NCBI GenBank assembly: GCA_002215645.1
Contig: NGFI01000004.1
Coordinates: forward strand, 553,244-617,243
Direction of reading: 5' to 3'
DNA from: Gemmatimonadetes bacterium 2013_60CM_65_52
GTDB taxonomy: Bacteria; Gemmatimonadota; Gemmatimonadetes; Gemmatimonadales; Gemmatimonadaceae
Length of the DNA stretch: 64,000 nucleotides
Positions 9,276-20,109 of the stretch are shown piece by piece; position 1 is the stretch's first letter, and each line of letters begins with the position of its first letter. Under the pieces are notes generated by a model that had not been told where the DNA came from, searched no databases, and saw only the letters and a list, made by a program, of their open reading frames with translations. A program made the position numbers and the translations under genes.

Positions 9276-9582
9276 CGTCACCTCGCGAATTGACCCGTCA
9301 CGTGACGAGCCGTAGATTTGCGGCGTCAATCTGACGGCACCGGGGCGGAGAGCCACGTTTTTGAGCCGATAAGTCCTTCGAGTGGGTTCGACAATCTATA
9401 CTGACGGCATGCCCCCAGTGCGGGGGAAGCCGGAAGGTGTGGTGAGGGCCTCATAATTTCGACAGGGCTTCAATAAACCCTCTCCGTTCTTTCTGCGGGC
9501 TTCGTTCGGCTCACCAGCCGGGCGGAGCTCGTGGTCGTTCTGGCCCCTGCCGTTCCGGGAATCGCTCCGTCATACTGCATGA
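9276..9582. other. Gene-free stretch with a possible structured leader
   Basis: 307 bases between divergent genes, presumably containing both promoters. A TATACT box sits at 9397-9402 on the plus strand without a convincing -35. A small perfect hairpin CCCCC-AGTGC-GGGGG follows at about 9412-9426, then a G-rich segment and a pyrimidine-rich stretch. This could be a structured 5' leader of the pterin operon, but I find no match to a riboswitch or small RNA consensus that I know. Confidence 0.3.
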
Positions 9583-10005
9583 ATGGCGGATTCCCCACAG
9601 ATCACCGTGACGCGGCGGCTTCTCTTCAACGCCGCGCATCGCGTCCACAATCCGGCGCTCTCGGACGAAGAGAATCAGCGGCTATTCGGCAAGTGCAACA
9701 ACCCGAACTGGCACGGGCACAACTATACGCTCGACGTCTCCGTGCGGGGCACGGTGGACCCGCGAACCGGCTACGTCATCGACCTGAGCGTCCTGAAGCG
9801 AATCGTACAGGATCGCGTGGTCGAGCGAGTGGATCACAGGAACTTCAATCTCGACGTGGACTTCATGAAGGGTGTGATCCCAACGTCAGAGAACATCGTC
9901 GTCGGCATGTGGCGCGAGCTCGCGCCGGCCGTCCAGCCCGGCACCCTCGTGAAGCTGGTGCTGTGGGAAACGTCGAACAACTACGTCGAGTATACAGGTG
10001 AGTAA
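9583..10005 (+). CDS. ptpS: 6-pyruvoyl-tetrahydropterin synthase (PTPS-I type)
   Basis: 140 residues. Converts 7,8-dihydroneopterin triphosphate to 6-pyruvoyl-tetrahydropterin in the family. Zinc ligands His19, His44 and His46 and catalytic Cys38 are spaced as C-x5-H-G-H, the arrangement of animal PTPS; the queuosine enzyme QueD normally has C-x3-H-x-H. Further conserved residues are Asp84-His85 (VDHRNFNL), the PTSEN motif and Glu129 (WETSNN). The stop codon region overlaps the GTP cyclohydrolase start by eight bases, so the two steps of pterin synthesis are coupled. Confidence 0.88.
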   Translation: MADSPQITVTRRLLFNAAHRVHNPALSDEENQRLFGKCNNPNWHGHNYTLDVSVRGTVDPRTGYVIDLSVLKRIVQDRVVERVDHRNFNLDVDFMKGVIPTSENIVVGMWRELAPAVQPGTLVKLVLWETSNNYVEYTGE

Positions 10006-10627
10006 ACCCGAATCGTCGCGCGCTTCCGCGCCGTCCGTCCTTCCGCTGCACGCCGACGACGCCACGTCGACGGCATACGCGTCCATCGTCCGGGAGCAGC
10101 TCCGGCTTCTCGGTGAAGATCCCGAGCGCGAGGGCCTGGTCCGCACGCCGCATCGCGTGGCGGAGGCCATGGCCTTTCTCACGCGAGGCTACTCTCAGTC
10201 CCTCGAGGACGTCGTGGGTGACGCCCTGTTCGAGGAAGAGCACGAGAACATGGTGATGGTGCGCGACATCGAGCTCTACTCGTTGTGCGAGCACCACATG
10301 CTGCCCTTCTTCGGTAAGGCGCATGTCGCTTACATCCCGAACCGGAAGTTGGTCGGCCTCTCCAAGCTCCCGCGGATCGTGGACATGTTCGCCCGCCGTC
10401 TGCAGGTGCAGGAGCGTCTGACCGAACAGGTAGCGGCCGCCGTCGAAGACGTGCTCCAGCCACTGGGCGTCGGCGTCGTCATCGAGGCGTTTCACATGTG
10501 CATGATGATGCGCGGCGTGGAAAAGCAGAATTCGCGGACCATCACCTCCGCGTTGCGCGGTGTGTTCCGCGAGGATGGCAAGACCCGAGACGAATTTCTG
10601 CGACTGGCGTACAGCGCGCACCGATAG
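9998..10627 (+). CDS. folE: GTP cyclohydrolase I
   Basis: 209 residues from a GTG start. Hydrolyses GTP to 7,8-dihydroneopterin triphosphate, the substrate of the PTPS enzyme encoded just upstream. Zinc ligands Cys97 and His100 are in [11 protein letters not shown] and the third, Cys168, in HMCMMMRGV. The substrate loop [23 protein letters not shown] is intact. It overlaps ptpS and is two bases from the reductase gene, so the three form one operon. Confidence 0.95.
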   Translation: MSKPESSRASAPSVLPLHADDATSTAYASIVREQLRLLGEDPEREGLVRTPHRVAEAMAFLTRGYSQSLEDVVGDALFEEEHENMVMVRDIELYSLCEHHMLPFFGKAHVAYIPNRKLVGLSKLPRIVDMFARRLQVQERLTEQVAAAVEDVLQPLGVGVVIEAFHMCMMMRGVEKQNSRTITSALRGVFREDGKTRDEFLRLAYSAHR

Positions 10628-10629
10628 CG

Positions 10630-11352
10630 ATGGGTGCCACGTCGCTGGCCGGGCGCAGTGCGCTTGTCACGGGCGCGTCGCGCGGTATCGGGGCGGCGGT
10701 GGCGCGCCGGCTGGCGGCCGATGGCGTGCGGGTCGCGTTGATGGCGCGCGACAAGGCGGCGCTGACGTCGCTTGCTCATGAGCTGGGGCACGGCGCCGTT
10801 GGTCTCGCGTGCGACGTAAGAGACACGGACACGCTGACGCGCGCAATCGAGCAGCTTCCCGATCTAATGGGCGACATGCCCGACATCGTGGTCAACAATG
10901 CGGGCGCCTTTTTTCTTGCGCCGGCACAGGAAACCTCCGTTGCGGCTTTCGGTGAGACGCTCGCCGTGAATCTCACGGCGCCGTTCGCCGTCATCCGCAC
11001 ACTCGCGCCGGCCATGTCCCGTCGCGGGAATGGACACATCGTCACCATTGGGTCCGTCGCGGATCGTCACATCCTTGCGGGCAACGCAGCCTATGCGTCA
11101 TCGAAGCACGGATTGCGCGCGTTGCACGAAGTGCTTCGCGCCGAGTTGCGCGGCACCGGCGTGCGTGTGAGCCTCGTGTCGCCCGGGCCGGTGGACACGC
11201 CGCTATGGGATGCGGTGGTTACCGACTCCAAGCCGGACTCCACGTCGCGCTCGAAGATGTTGTCGCCTGCCGCGGTGGCCGACGCCGTGCATTACGTGCT
11301 CACAGCGCCGTGGGAGCTGAACGTGGACGAGCTGCGCGTGTCGCGCACCTGA
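10630..11352 (+). CDS. Short-chain dehydrogenase/reductase, possible sepiapterin reductase
   Basis: 240 residues, classical SDR. Cofactor motif TGASRGIG near residue 15, NNAG, catalytic Ser in IGSVAD and Tyr-x3-Lys in AAYASSKHG, then SPGPVDTP. By sequence alone this could be a FabG-like 3-oxoacyl reductase. Position immediately after PTPS and GTP cyclohydrolase (start two bases after the folE stop) makes the final reduction of 6-pyruvoyl-tetrahydropterin to tetrahydrobiopterin the more likely job. That role is inferred from context. Confidence 0.82.
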   Translation: MGATSLAGRSALVTGASRGIGAAVARRLAADGVRVALMARDKAALTSLAHELGHGAVGLACDVRDTDTLTRAIEQLPDLMGDMPDIVVNNAGAFFLAPAQETSVAAFGETLAVNLTAPFAVIRTLAPAMSRRGNGHIVTIGSVADRHILAGNAAYASSKHGLRALHEVLRAELRGTGVRVSLVSPGPVDTPLWDAVVTDSKPDSTSRSKMLSPAAVADAVHYVLTAPWELNVDELRVSRT

Positions 11353-11360
11353 TCGCGTCG

Positions 11361-12026
11361 ATGTTCATCGAGCTGGTCGATGCGTTGCGATGCCCGAACG
11401 CGCACGAGGAGAGCTGGATGGTGGCGTCGAGCGATCGCATGGAGGCGCGTCACATCGTGACCGGCACCGTCGGCTGCCCGGTGTGCTCAGCCGTATTTCC
11501 CATTCGCGAGGGTGTCGTGGATTTCCGCCGCGCCTCGGCGCCTCCGGTGGCACATCGTGCAGCGGGCAGCGCCGACGAGGCCATGCGTCTCGCTGCATTG
11601 CTCGATCTCACCGACGCGCAGGGCTTCGCCGTGCTGCTCGGCGAATGGGGCAATCAGGCGCACGAGCTGCACGGAATTGTGGACACACCGCTGGTGCTCG
11701 TTGACCCTCCGGAGGGCATCACCGGGGCGCCCGGCATTTCCGTGATTCGCGGCGACGGCACCATTCCATTGGCAGAGCGAGCCGCCCGGGCCGTTGCCGT
11801 CGACGCAGCGGACAGCGCGCGCGTGGCCTCCGCGGTGCGCGTGGCGCGCGCGGGCGGGCGAGTCATCGCCCCAGCCACTGCGTCGTTGCCTGATGACGTT
11901 ACCGAGCTCGCGAGGGACGCACGCATCTGGCTCGGTGAACGTCACGCCGCGACGTCGGAGATGGTGTCCCTCCATGTGCGTCGCGGCAGCGCACCAGGCG
12001 CCGAATCACCACGCCCGTTCCCCTAG
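11361..12026 (+). CDS. Protein with N-terminal Trm112-like zinc ribbon
   Basis: 221 residues from ATG 11361, eight bases after the reductase stop. The N-terminal 60 residues have Cys-containing turns (LRCPNAH and GCPVCSAVFPIREGVVDF) that match Trm112-like zinc ribbons. The remainder looks like a Rossmann-type domain with weak methyltransferase features (LARDARIW) but no SAM glycine motif. Function unknown. It ends convergently with, and overlaps by four bases, the acyl-CoA synthetase gene. Confidence 0.6.
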   Translation: MFIELVDALRCPNAHEESWMVASSDRMEARHIVTGTVGCPVCSAVFPIREGVVDFRRASAPPVAHRAAGSADEAMRLAALLDLTDAQGFAVLLGEWGNQAHELHGIVDTPLVLVDPPEGITGAPGISVIRGDGTIPLAERAARAVAVDAADSARVASAVRVARAGGRVIAPATASLPDDVTELARDARIWLGERHAATSEMVSLHVRRGSAPGAESPRPFP

Positions 12027-13864
12027 CCGACCGTTACTTCCTCGTGCTCGCCGGCGTAGAGTGAATCGATGACGGACTTGTACGTCTTGTCGATGACGCG
12101 CCGCTTCACCTTCAGCGTGGGCGTGAGCTCGCCTCGTTCAATGGAGAAATCGTGTTCCAGCAGCGCGATCTTCTTCGGCGTCTCGAACCGCGCGAGCCCT
12201 TGGAGCTTGCCGAGGACTTCCTTTTCCATCTTCGCCTGAATCACCGGCATCTCGAGAAGCTGTGTTCGCTGCGTCCACACGAGGTTCTTGATCTTTGCGT
12301 ACTTCTCGAGCTGCTCCCAGTTGGGCACCACCAGCACCGCGGGGAACTTCCGTTTGTCGCCGATCACCACGGCTTGACTGACGTACTTGTTCGTCTTGAT
12401 GGCGTTCTCGATGGGCTGCGGCGCGACCTTCTTGCCGCCTGCGGTGACAATGATGTCCTTCTTGCGATCGGTGATCGAGAGAAAGTCATCGTGCAGCTCG
12501 CCGATGTCGCCCGTATGGAACCAACGGTCGTCATCGATGGCGTCGCGCGTGGCGTCGGGTTTGTTGTAGTAACCCTTCATGACGTGCGGTCCCCGGGTGA
12601 GGACCTCGCCGTCCGGTGCGATCGTGACCTCCACGCCCGGTACCGGCTTCCCCACGGTACCGATGCGGAACGCCTTCGGCGTGTTGACCGCGATCACGGG
12701 GGACGTCTCGGTGAGCCCGTACCCTTCGAGAATCACCAGCCCGGCGGCATAGAAGAACTTGTTGATCTCGGGTGACAAGGGCGCGCCGCCGGAGACGAAG
12801 TAGCGGAGCTGGCCGCCCGTTCGCGCCTTGAGCTTGCTGAACACGAGCTTCTGCGCGATGCGGTACTTCAGTGCGAGCACCCCCGCCGGCGTACCGCCCG
12901 CAAGCGTCACGTCCGCCCACTGCTCGGCCACCTTTCGCGCCCAGAAAAAGATGCGGCTCTTGATCGCGCCGCCCGCCAGCGCGTTCTCCAGAACGCGCGC
13001 ATACATCTTCTCGTAGAGGCGCGGCACCGAGAGCACGAGCGTCGGACGGACCGTCTGCAAATCGACCGGCACAGTGTCCATGGACTCCGCATATGCGATC
13101 GAGCACCCGACGTGGAACATGAGATAATGGCCGGCCATCCGCTCGAAGATGTGTGAAAGCGGCAGGAAGCTGAGACCGGTGTCGTTGCCGGCGAATGGAA
13201 CCTGAACCGCGCTGGCCATGACGTTCGAGTAGATGTTGTCGTGCGTGAGCATCACGCCTTTCGGCTCACCGGTGGTGCCGGACGTGTAGATCAACGTTGC
13301 GACGTCATCGGGCCGGATGGCGTCAGCCGCTGCGCGGTAGGCGGCACGATGCGTTTCGTCATCCACGCCGGTACCCAGCGACTCCAGCTCCGCGAGCGTA
13401 TGCTCCGCGCCCGGATGTGATGCCTCGGCAAACGTGATGACGTACTTGAGCGCCGGCACGATCTTGCGGATCTGCGTGATCTTCGACGCCTGCGCGGCAT
13501 CGCTCACGAATATCGCGACCGCACCCGAATCCTTCAGGATATACGCTGCTTGTTCGGGAGGCAGGTTAGGGTACAGCGGCACGTCGGTGACGCCCGATGT
13601 GATGCATGCGTAGTCGGCGATGGCCCATTCCGGGCGGTTCTCCGAGAAGATGGCGACGTGATCGCCGGCTCGTATTCCCAGTTCTCGCATGCCCATGGCG
13701 ACACGGCGCACGCGATCGGCGAGCGCGCGGCTCGAGATCGGCTGATACGCGCTATTTACCTTGTGCTGTAGCGCGTTGGGCTTGTCGTGCGTTGCGACGG
13801 CGTCGAGAAAGAGCCTCGCGAGAGTTCCGGGCTCTGAATTGCGCGGGCCACCGGACGTGATCAT
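12023..13864 (-). CDS. fadD: Long-chain acyl-CoA synthetase (AMP-forming)
   Basis: 613 residues. Activates fatty acids with ATP and CoA. ANL-superfamily motifs in order: P-loop YTSGTTGEPKGVM, the GYGLTETSPVI substrate/adenylate motif, WFHTGDIGELHDD and TDRKKDIIVTAGGKKVAP hinge region. The catalytic lysine region near the C-terminus (ERGELTPTLKVKRRVI) is typical of FadD15-like long-chain enzymes. Monocistronic; the gene upstream on the minus strand begins 88 bases away. Confidence 0.92.
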   Translation of the reverse strand: MITSGGPRNSEPGTLARLFLDAVATHDKPNALQHKVNSAYQPISSRALADRVRRVAMGMRELGIRAGDHVAIFSENRPEWAIADYACITSGVTDVPLYPNLPPEQAAYILKDSGAVAIFVSDAAQASKITQIRKIVPALKYVITFAEASHPGAEHTLAELESLGTGVDDETHRAAYRAAADAIRPDDVATLIYTSGTTGEPKGVMLTHDNIYSNVMASAVQVPFAGNDTGLSFLPLSHIFERMAGHYLMFHVGCSIAYAESMDTVPVDLQTVRPTLVLSVPRLYEKMYARVLENALAGGAIKSRIFFWARKVAEQWADVTLAGGTPAGVLALKYRIAQKLVFSKLKARTGGQLRYFVSGGAPLSPEINKFFYAAGLVILEGYGLTETSPVIAVNTPKAFRIGTVGKPVPGVEVTIAPDGEVLTRGPHVMKGYYNKPDATRDAIDDDRWFHTGDIGELHDDFLSITDRKKDIIVTAGGKKVAPQPIENAIKTNKYVSQAVVIGDKRKFPAVLVVPNWEQLEKYAKIKNLVWTQRTQLLEMPVIQAKMEKEVLGKLQGLARFETPKKIALLEHDFSIERGELTPTLKVKRRVIDKTYKSVIDSLYAGEHEEVTVG

Positions 13865-13952
13865 GACGGCCTCCGATGCGGTACTGGCGCGACGAGCTCG
13901 TCGCGGTGGGCGATAATACGGCGCGGCACCACAGCCGCGCCATGCCCCGTGG

Positions 13953-14720
13953 TCAGGGGCCGCGTTTCACGGGGAGAACGAAGCGCACCGGACTGCCGCG
14001 CAACGACTCGCCCCGGAGATTTGTTCCGGCAGCAGTGACCTCCACCGAATCGATGCCCTGATTGGCGGTGATCTGGATCGCGCGCGATGCGCCGGTGGCG
14101 TGCGTGGTGTCTGTCGCACGCGTGAAATCGCCGGTCAGGCCGAATGGCGGCGGAAAGAGGACGAGGGTGGGATCGACGGGGCGTGCGGGCCACAGGCGCG
14201 AAATCCGGTAGCGCACGATAATGCCCTTGACGCTCACACGATTACCGCCGCGCAAACCGGTCACGTTCACCTGAAGCGCGCTCGAGCTCTGGGCCACACG
14301 CAGCGAGTCGATCGTGCCTGATCCAGCCATGGAATCCGGTTGCGGCACTATCTCGAGCGTGGCGGGCGCGGTTTGCAAACGGTCACCCACCCGTCCCACG
14401 AGCTGCACCGAGGCCACCGTGTCCTGCGCGGTCACGCGGCCGTTCGCGTCGATCGATACGACCACCGGAAACGACGACACCAGAAACGACGGCGTGAGTC
14501 CAGTGATGACGCTGTTGTGCTGATCGTAGGCGACGACGGAGAGCACCGCGACATTGCCGAGGCTGTCGCGCAGCACGTCACCCGCTGCGATCGCGGGCGA
14601 CGGCAACAGAAGGGGCGAGATGTACGCGATGTTTCCGGCGAGTGTGGGCACTTCGCCGCACGCCGCAGCAATGCCGGCGGCACCGAGCAGGGTGAGTGCT
14701 CGTACAGCGTTACGCTTCAC
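13953..14720 (-). CDS. Lipoprotein with Ig-like repeat features
   Basis: 255 residues. Signal peptide ends in a lipobox IAAAC with Cys21, so it is probably a lipoprotein. The segment VVVSIDANGRVTAQDTVASV resembles bacterial Ig-like group 2 domains. No catalytic motif. Its start overlaps the ParA-like gene stop by four bases (ATGA), and with the TPR gene it forms a three-gene minus-strand operon. Confidence 0.65.
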   Translation of the reverse strand: MKRNAVRALTLLGAAGIAAACGEVPTLAGNIAYISPLLLPSPAIAAGDVLRDSLGNVAVLSVVAYDQHNSVITGLTPSFLVSSFPVVVSIDANGRVTAQDTVASVQLVGRVGDRLQTAPATLEIVPQPDSMAGSGTIDSLRVAQSSSALQVNVTGLRGGNRVSVKGIIVRYRISRLWPARPVDPTLVLFPPPFGLTGDFTRATDTTHATGASRAIQITANQGIDSVEVTAAGTNLRGESLRGSPVRFVLPVKRGP

Positions 14721-15484
14721 GTCAATCCTGGTTCCAGCAGCTCGGCAAGTCGGACGTACGCGCGCGCGGCCAGGTCGTCTGGCGCACGCAGCGTCACGGG
14801 TTGTCCCGCCGCAAAGGCATCAATCGACGCCATCGTACGCGGAATCTCCACATCAAATAGCAGTTCGCGCGGCAATTGTTCCCGCACGTAGGCTGCCACC
14901 CGCTGCGACACCAGGTTTCCTTCCTCCACCATCGTCAGCAGGATGCCGTCGAGCTTGAGCTGTGAGTTGGTTGATGACGCATCCCGAATCGCACGAAGTA
15001 TCTGCGTAGTGGTTTGAAGGGCGAGCGGCTCCGACTGGAGCGGCACGATGACGTGCTGGCTGAACGACAGCACCCGCCGGGTGACCGAGCCAAGCCCGGG
15101 TGGCGTGTCCACGACGACGATGTAGCCGCGTGTTCGCGCGCGCTCGAACAGCTCGCCGAGCGTCGGTGACGAGTTGAGGCGTTCGCGATAGCTGTCGTGT
15201 TCGGCAGAGTCCGACACGCTTCCGGCCAGGAGCACGCGAAGCCACGGCAGCGGCGTGGGGAGCACCACGTCCTGGAGCTCGTGCGTCCCCGCCAGCACGT
15301 CGGCGAGGCCAGGGGGCTGACCTGTCCCCCCGAGGCCGATGCCATGTCGCACCGCGCCCTGTGGATCTACGTCCACGAGAAGGGTCTTTCGACCACGACG
15401 CGCCAGCGCGCTCGACAGGTTGATGGCCGTGGTCGTCTTGCCCACTCCTCCCTTCTGGCTGACGACGGCGAGGACGGTGCCCAC
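14717..15484 (-). CDS. ParA/MinD-family ATPase
   Basis: 255 residues. Deviant Walker A KGGVGKTT at residues 11-18, followed by LVDVDPQG and the switch strand VVVDTPPGLG. ATPases of this type position DNA or protein cargo on the nucleoid. No ParB gene is adjacent. The neighbours are a TPR protein upstream (sharing one base, stop/start) and a lipoprotein downstream, so an orphan ParA for an envelope or protein cargo is more likely than the chromosome partition ATPase. Confidence 0.85.
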   Translation of the reverse strand: MGTVLAVVSQKGGVGKTTTAINLSSALARRGRKTLLVDVDPQGAVRHGIGLGGTGQPPGLADVLAGTHELQDVVLPTPLPWLRVLLAGSVSDSAEHDSYRERLNSSPTLGELFERARTRGYIVVVDTPPGLGSVTRRVLSFSQHVIVPLQSEPLALQTTTQILRAIRDASSTNSQLKLDGILLTMVEEGNLVSQRVAAYVREQLPRELLFDVEIPRTMASIDAFAAGQPVTLRAPDDLAARAYVRLAELLEPGLT

Positions 15485-15933
15485 TACGCTTCGGGCTGAC
15501 CGGCGGACGTCGAGCCGCGCAGCTCGTCCAACGTCTGTCGCGCGTGGCGGATCCAGCGGTCCGCGTCGGGGCCCGAGGGCGGCGTCTCGAGAAACGCACT
15601 CAGGTGCGACATGGCCGAGCCCGTATCGCCGCGCTTGAGTTGAAGGAATGCGAGACCGTAGTGCGCTCCCGAAAGCTGCGGATCGAGCTCCAGAGCTCGC
15701 CGATAAGCGCGCACCGCCTCCTCCAGCCGTCCGGTCCGCGAAAAGGCAATCGCCATGTTCTGGAGAATGCGCGGATCGTTGGGATGATCGCGCAGTGCGA
15801 GGCGATACGACGTGAGGGCCGCGTCGAAGTCGCCCTGGCGCTCCAGCGCCAGCGCTTCATTCAGATAGTCGAGGCGCTGCGGCTTGAGGCCGCCGTCCGA
15901 CTTGCCGCCGAGCATGCGGCTCAACCAGGACAT
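15484..15933 (-). CDS. TPR-repeat protein
   Basis: 149 residues if started at the ATG 15933 (MSWLSRMLGG); the frame extends to 16032 but the extra 33 residues are proline/arginine-rich and not TPR-like. At least three tetratricopeptide repeats are visible (LNEALALERQGDFDAALTSY, AIAFSRTGRLEEAVRAY, YGLAFLQLKRGDTGSAM). No signal peptide, so probably cytoplasmic. First gene of the operon with the ParA-like ATPase. Confidence 0.7.
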   Translation of the reverse strand: MSWLSRMLGGKSDGGLKPQRLDYLNEALALERQGDFDAALTSYRLALRDHPNDPRILQNMAIAFSRTGRLEEAVRAYRRALELDPQLSGAHYGLAFLQLKRGDTGSAMSHLSAFLETPPSGPDADRWIRHARQTLDELRGSTSAGQPEA

Positions 15934-16114
15934 TCGATGCGCAACGGGGAGGAGAGGAGGAGCTACGGCGCTCGGGGGCCGCCGGCAGGGCCCAGGCTGG
16001 GCAAACATAATTCCGCGGCGCAGGGGGTACAACGCCGACGGTCATTCTCGCGCGCTTCCTGCGCTCCATCCCCGCGGGTAGCTTCAGCCCGGGATCCGGC
16101 CCAGGGAGAGCAAC

Positions 16115-16645
16115 GTGTCGCCACGGAAGACGGCAGGGGATCAGAGCAAGGGCGTCTTCGAGGTCGAGTGGCCGCTGTTCGGCGAGCTGTCGCGGGCGCT
16201 CGCGCTCAAGGTCGTGCGGTCATACGACCCCGAGCTCGTTGTGGGCATCGCGACGGCCGGCGTCGTCCCCGGAGCCGTGATCGCCGCCATTCTCGATCGC
16301 GAGTTCCACTCGATCGTCGTGAGCCGGCGGTATCAGGCGGACGTAGTACGGCAAACGCCCGCGGTATTCGGTGCGGCGCCGACGGCCATCCGCGGAAAGC
16401 GCGTGCTCATCGTGGACGAGACGTGCGACTCCGGCGAGACGATGCGTCTGGCCGTCAGCTCGATCGTGAACGGAGGCGCGTCCGAAGTCCAGACCGCGGT
16501 GGCGTTCCGTACGGGTGAGTACCAACCGCACTATTACGCACTCGCCACCGAGAGCACCATCGTGCTGCCCTGGGACCGGGAAGTCCTGTTCAAGGGCGAG
16601 CTGGTGCCGAATCCGCTCTATCGGGAAACACTCGGCAACCGTTGA
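16115..16645 (+). CDS. Phosphoribosyltransferase domain protein
   Basis: 176 residues, GTG start preceded by GGGAGAG. The PRPP-binding loop is VLIVDETCDSGETMRLA at about residues 109-125, with hydrophobic strands VVGIATAGVVPG and SIVVSRRY typical of type I PRTases. The substrate base is not evident; hypoxanthine/xanthine PRTases and regulatory PRTases share this pattern. Monocistronic, with a convergent gene 13 bases downstream. Confidence 0.8.
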   Translation: MSPRKTAGDQSKGVFEVEWPLFGELSRALALKVVRSYDPELVVGIATAGVVPGAVIAAILDREFHSIVVSRRYQADVVRQTPAVFGAAPTAIRGKRVLIVDETCDSGETMRLAVSSIVNGGASEVQTAVAFRTGEYQPHYYALATESTIVLPWDREVLFKGELVPNPLYRETLGNR

Positions 16646-16658
16646 GCGCCGCGGCGGA

Positions 16659-17213
16659 TCATCCCGCGGCGTATACCGCGCTCTCGTAGTCTGAGCCCGC
16701 GGCCATTCCCTCGTAGACCTGCTGAAGCACTTCGGTGCTGCCAAGGAGGAAACGGCAGCGCTGGGCGCCGGTCGAGCGGCATTCGACCTCCATCACAGCC
16801 AGGGGCGCGCCGGCGATCCGGCCAAAAAAGTCGGCGAACATTCCGCTGGAGAGATGGCAGTACGGGTGATCGAGGCCGGCCTCGGGGGACGCTTCGCCCC
16901 AATCCTCCGAGTCGAGCGTCGCGACCGTGTCGTGCAGGTCCCCAACGGCGAGCGAGCCCCAACCCGCCTCGCGGAAGAACTGCGTCGCATACGTCTGGAA
17001 GTTCCCCACGGAAAGTGATTCGGGATCGGGTGCGCCGCGAGCGCTCAGCCATCCGTGGAACGCGCCGAAAAGCGCCGCGCCACCGGCATATCCCGCCTCC
17101 TGCAGGTAACCGGCAGCGGCCTCCCCGGTGTCGCGCAGGAGCGCGTTACGCAGCGCGGCGAGCGCATCGCGCGTGATCGCCATCATCCCGGATTCCGTGA
17201 GGTCCATGCTCAT
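16659..17213 (-). CDS. V4R-domain protein
   Basis: 184 residues. The C-terminal part shows the 4-vinyl-reductase (V4R) pattern: CHLSSGMFADFFGRIAG followed by MEVECRSTGAQRCRFLLG with a Cys pair. V4R domains bind small hydrophobic ligands and occur in bacteriochlorophyll enzymes such as BchJ and in transcription regulators. There is no DNA-binding domain here and no photosynthesis gene in the window, so the function is open. Confidence 0.75.
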   Translation of the reverse strand: MSMDLTESGMMAITRDALAALRNALLRDTGEAAAGYLQEAGYAGGAALFGAFHGWLSARGAPDPESLSVGNFQTYATQFFREAGWGSLAVGDLHDTVATLDSEDWGEASPEAGLDHPYCHLSSGMFADFFGRIAGAPLAVMEVECRSTGAQRCRFLLGSTEVLQQVYEGMAAGSDYESAVYAAG

Positions 17214-17262
17214 ATCGCTCGCTTCGTGGTCTGTGGATCAGACGTCTCGTTTCGCCCGCCCG

Positions 17263-19299
<2,037 letters not shown>

Positions 19300-20109
19300 T
19301 CAGCCCTTGGCTTCCTCTTCGAACACCTGCATCGCGACGGTCACGAGCCGTTCGAGCTCGTCGTCCGCGGCTTTCGGAAGAAGGGTCTCGGCCCAGGTGT
19401 GCTCTTCACCCTTTGCGTAGCGGTCCAGCAGGCGCCGCATGAATCCGACGAGGGCCACGCGCTGCAACTCGGCCTTGCGTTGCGCGACGTTCACATCCTG
19501 CTGGCTGTGCAGCAGCGACTCGAACCGGTGCGCGTTGCGCAGCGCTTTGGCCGTGTGGGACGCGACGGTCTGGCAGAAGCGGACGTCCGCTTCGCTGAAC
19601 GGTTCCGCCTCACGCTCGGTGCGAAGAAAGATCGCACCGATGACAGACCCCTCCCAGCGGATGGGCACGACGATGATCGAGCGCACGTTGCGCGTATCGA
19701 GCGTCATCCGGATGCTCTTCAGCATCGGCTCCGATGCGGCATCGGGGATGAATACCGTCTCACCGCTCTCGAACGCCCGCTTGAGCTCGGGATAGCGGTT
19801 GAGATCGACGACGAGATTCCGGATGGTCGGATCCTCGTAGCTGGCCACGAGGCGGACCTCATCCTTGTCGCCCGAAAGGAAGATGGCGCAGCGATCGAGC
19901 CCGAACGTCTCGCCGAGCTTGCGTGCGATCGTCTGGAGCACATCCACGAAGTGCAGTGAGCCGGAGACTTCCTGAAGGATGTCCACGACGGCGAGCAGGT
20001 GATCGCGCTCGCGCTGTAGCTCGACGACGCGCACCCTGAGGCGGGCGAGCTCCTCAGCGTGCGGCAGCTCCTCCGTTCGATCCTGTGGCGACTGGAGCGT
20101 CTGATCCAT
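19300..20109 (-). CDS. GAF-domain sensor protein
   Basis: 269 residues from ATG 20109 (MDQTLQSPQDR). A short N-terminal coiled coil (ELARLRVRVVELQRERDHLL) precedes a GAF domain of about 150 residues (RCAIFLSGDKDEVRLVASYED .. VIGAIFLRTE). The C-terminal helix-rich part lacks a kinase, GGDEF or HD-GYP motif, so it senses something but has no visible output domain. The start lies 56 bases inside the 3' end of the GGDEF gene, in another frame. A longer frame to 20484 is an overlap shadow. Confidence 0.75.
   Translation of the reverse strand: MDQTLQSPQDRTEELPHAEELARLRVRVVELQRERDHLLAVVDILQEVSGSLHFVDVLQTIARKLGETFGLDRCAIFLSGDKDEVRLVASYEDPTIRNLVVDLNRYPELKRAFESGETVFIPDAASEPMLKSIRMTLDTRNVRSIIVVPIRWEGSVIGAIFLRTEREAEPFSEADVRFCQTVASHTAKALRNAHRFESLLHSQQDVNVAQRKAELQRVALVGFMRRLLDRYAKGEEHTWAETLLPKAADDELERLVTVAMQVFEEEAKG

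Noticed and set aside
9386-9398. tRNA T-loop-like GGTTCGA
   Set aside because: No acceptor, D or anticodon stems can be folded around it; a similar match at about 22249 lies inside a TPR gene.
9361-9460. Known riboswitch, SRP RNA or tmRNA
   Set aside because: The conserved SRP GGAAGGAAGCAG-type core, tmRNA ends and the riboswitch consensus boxes I know are not present.
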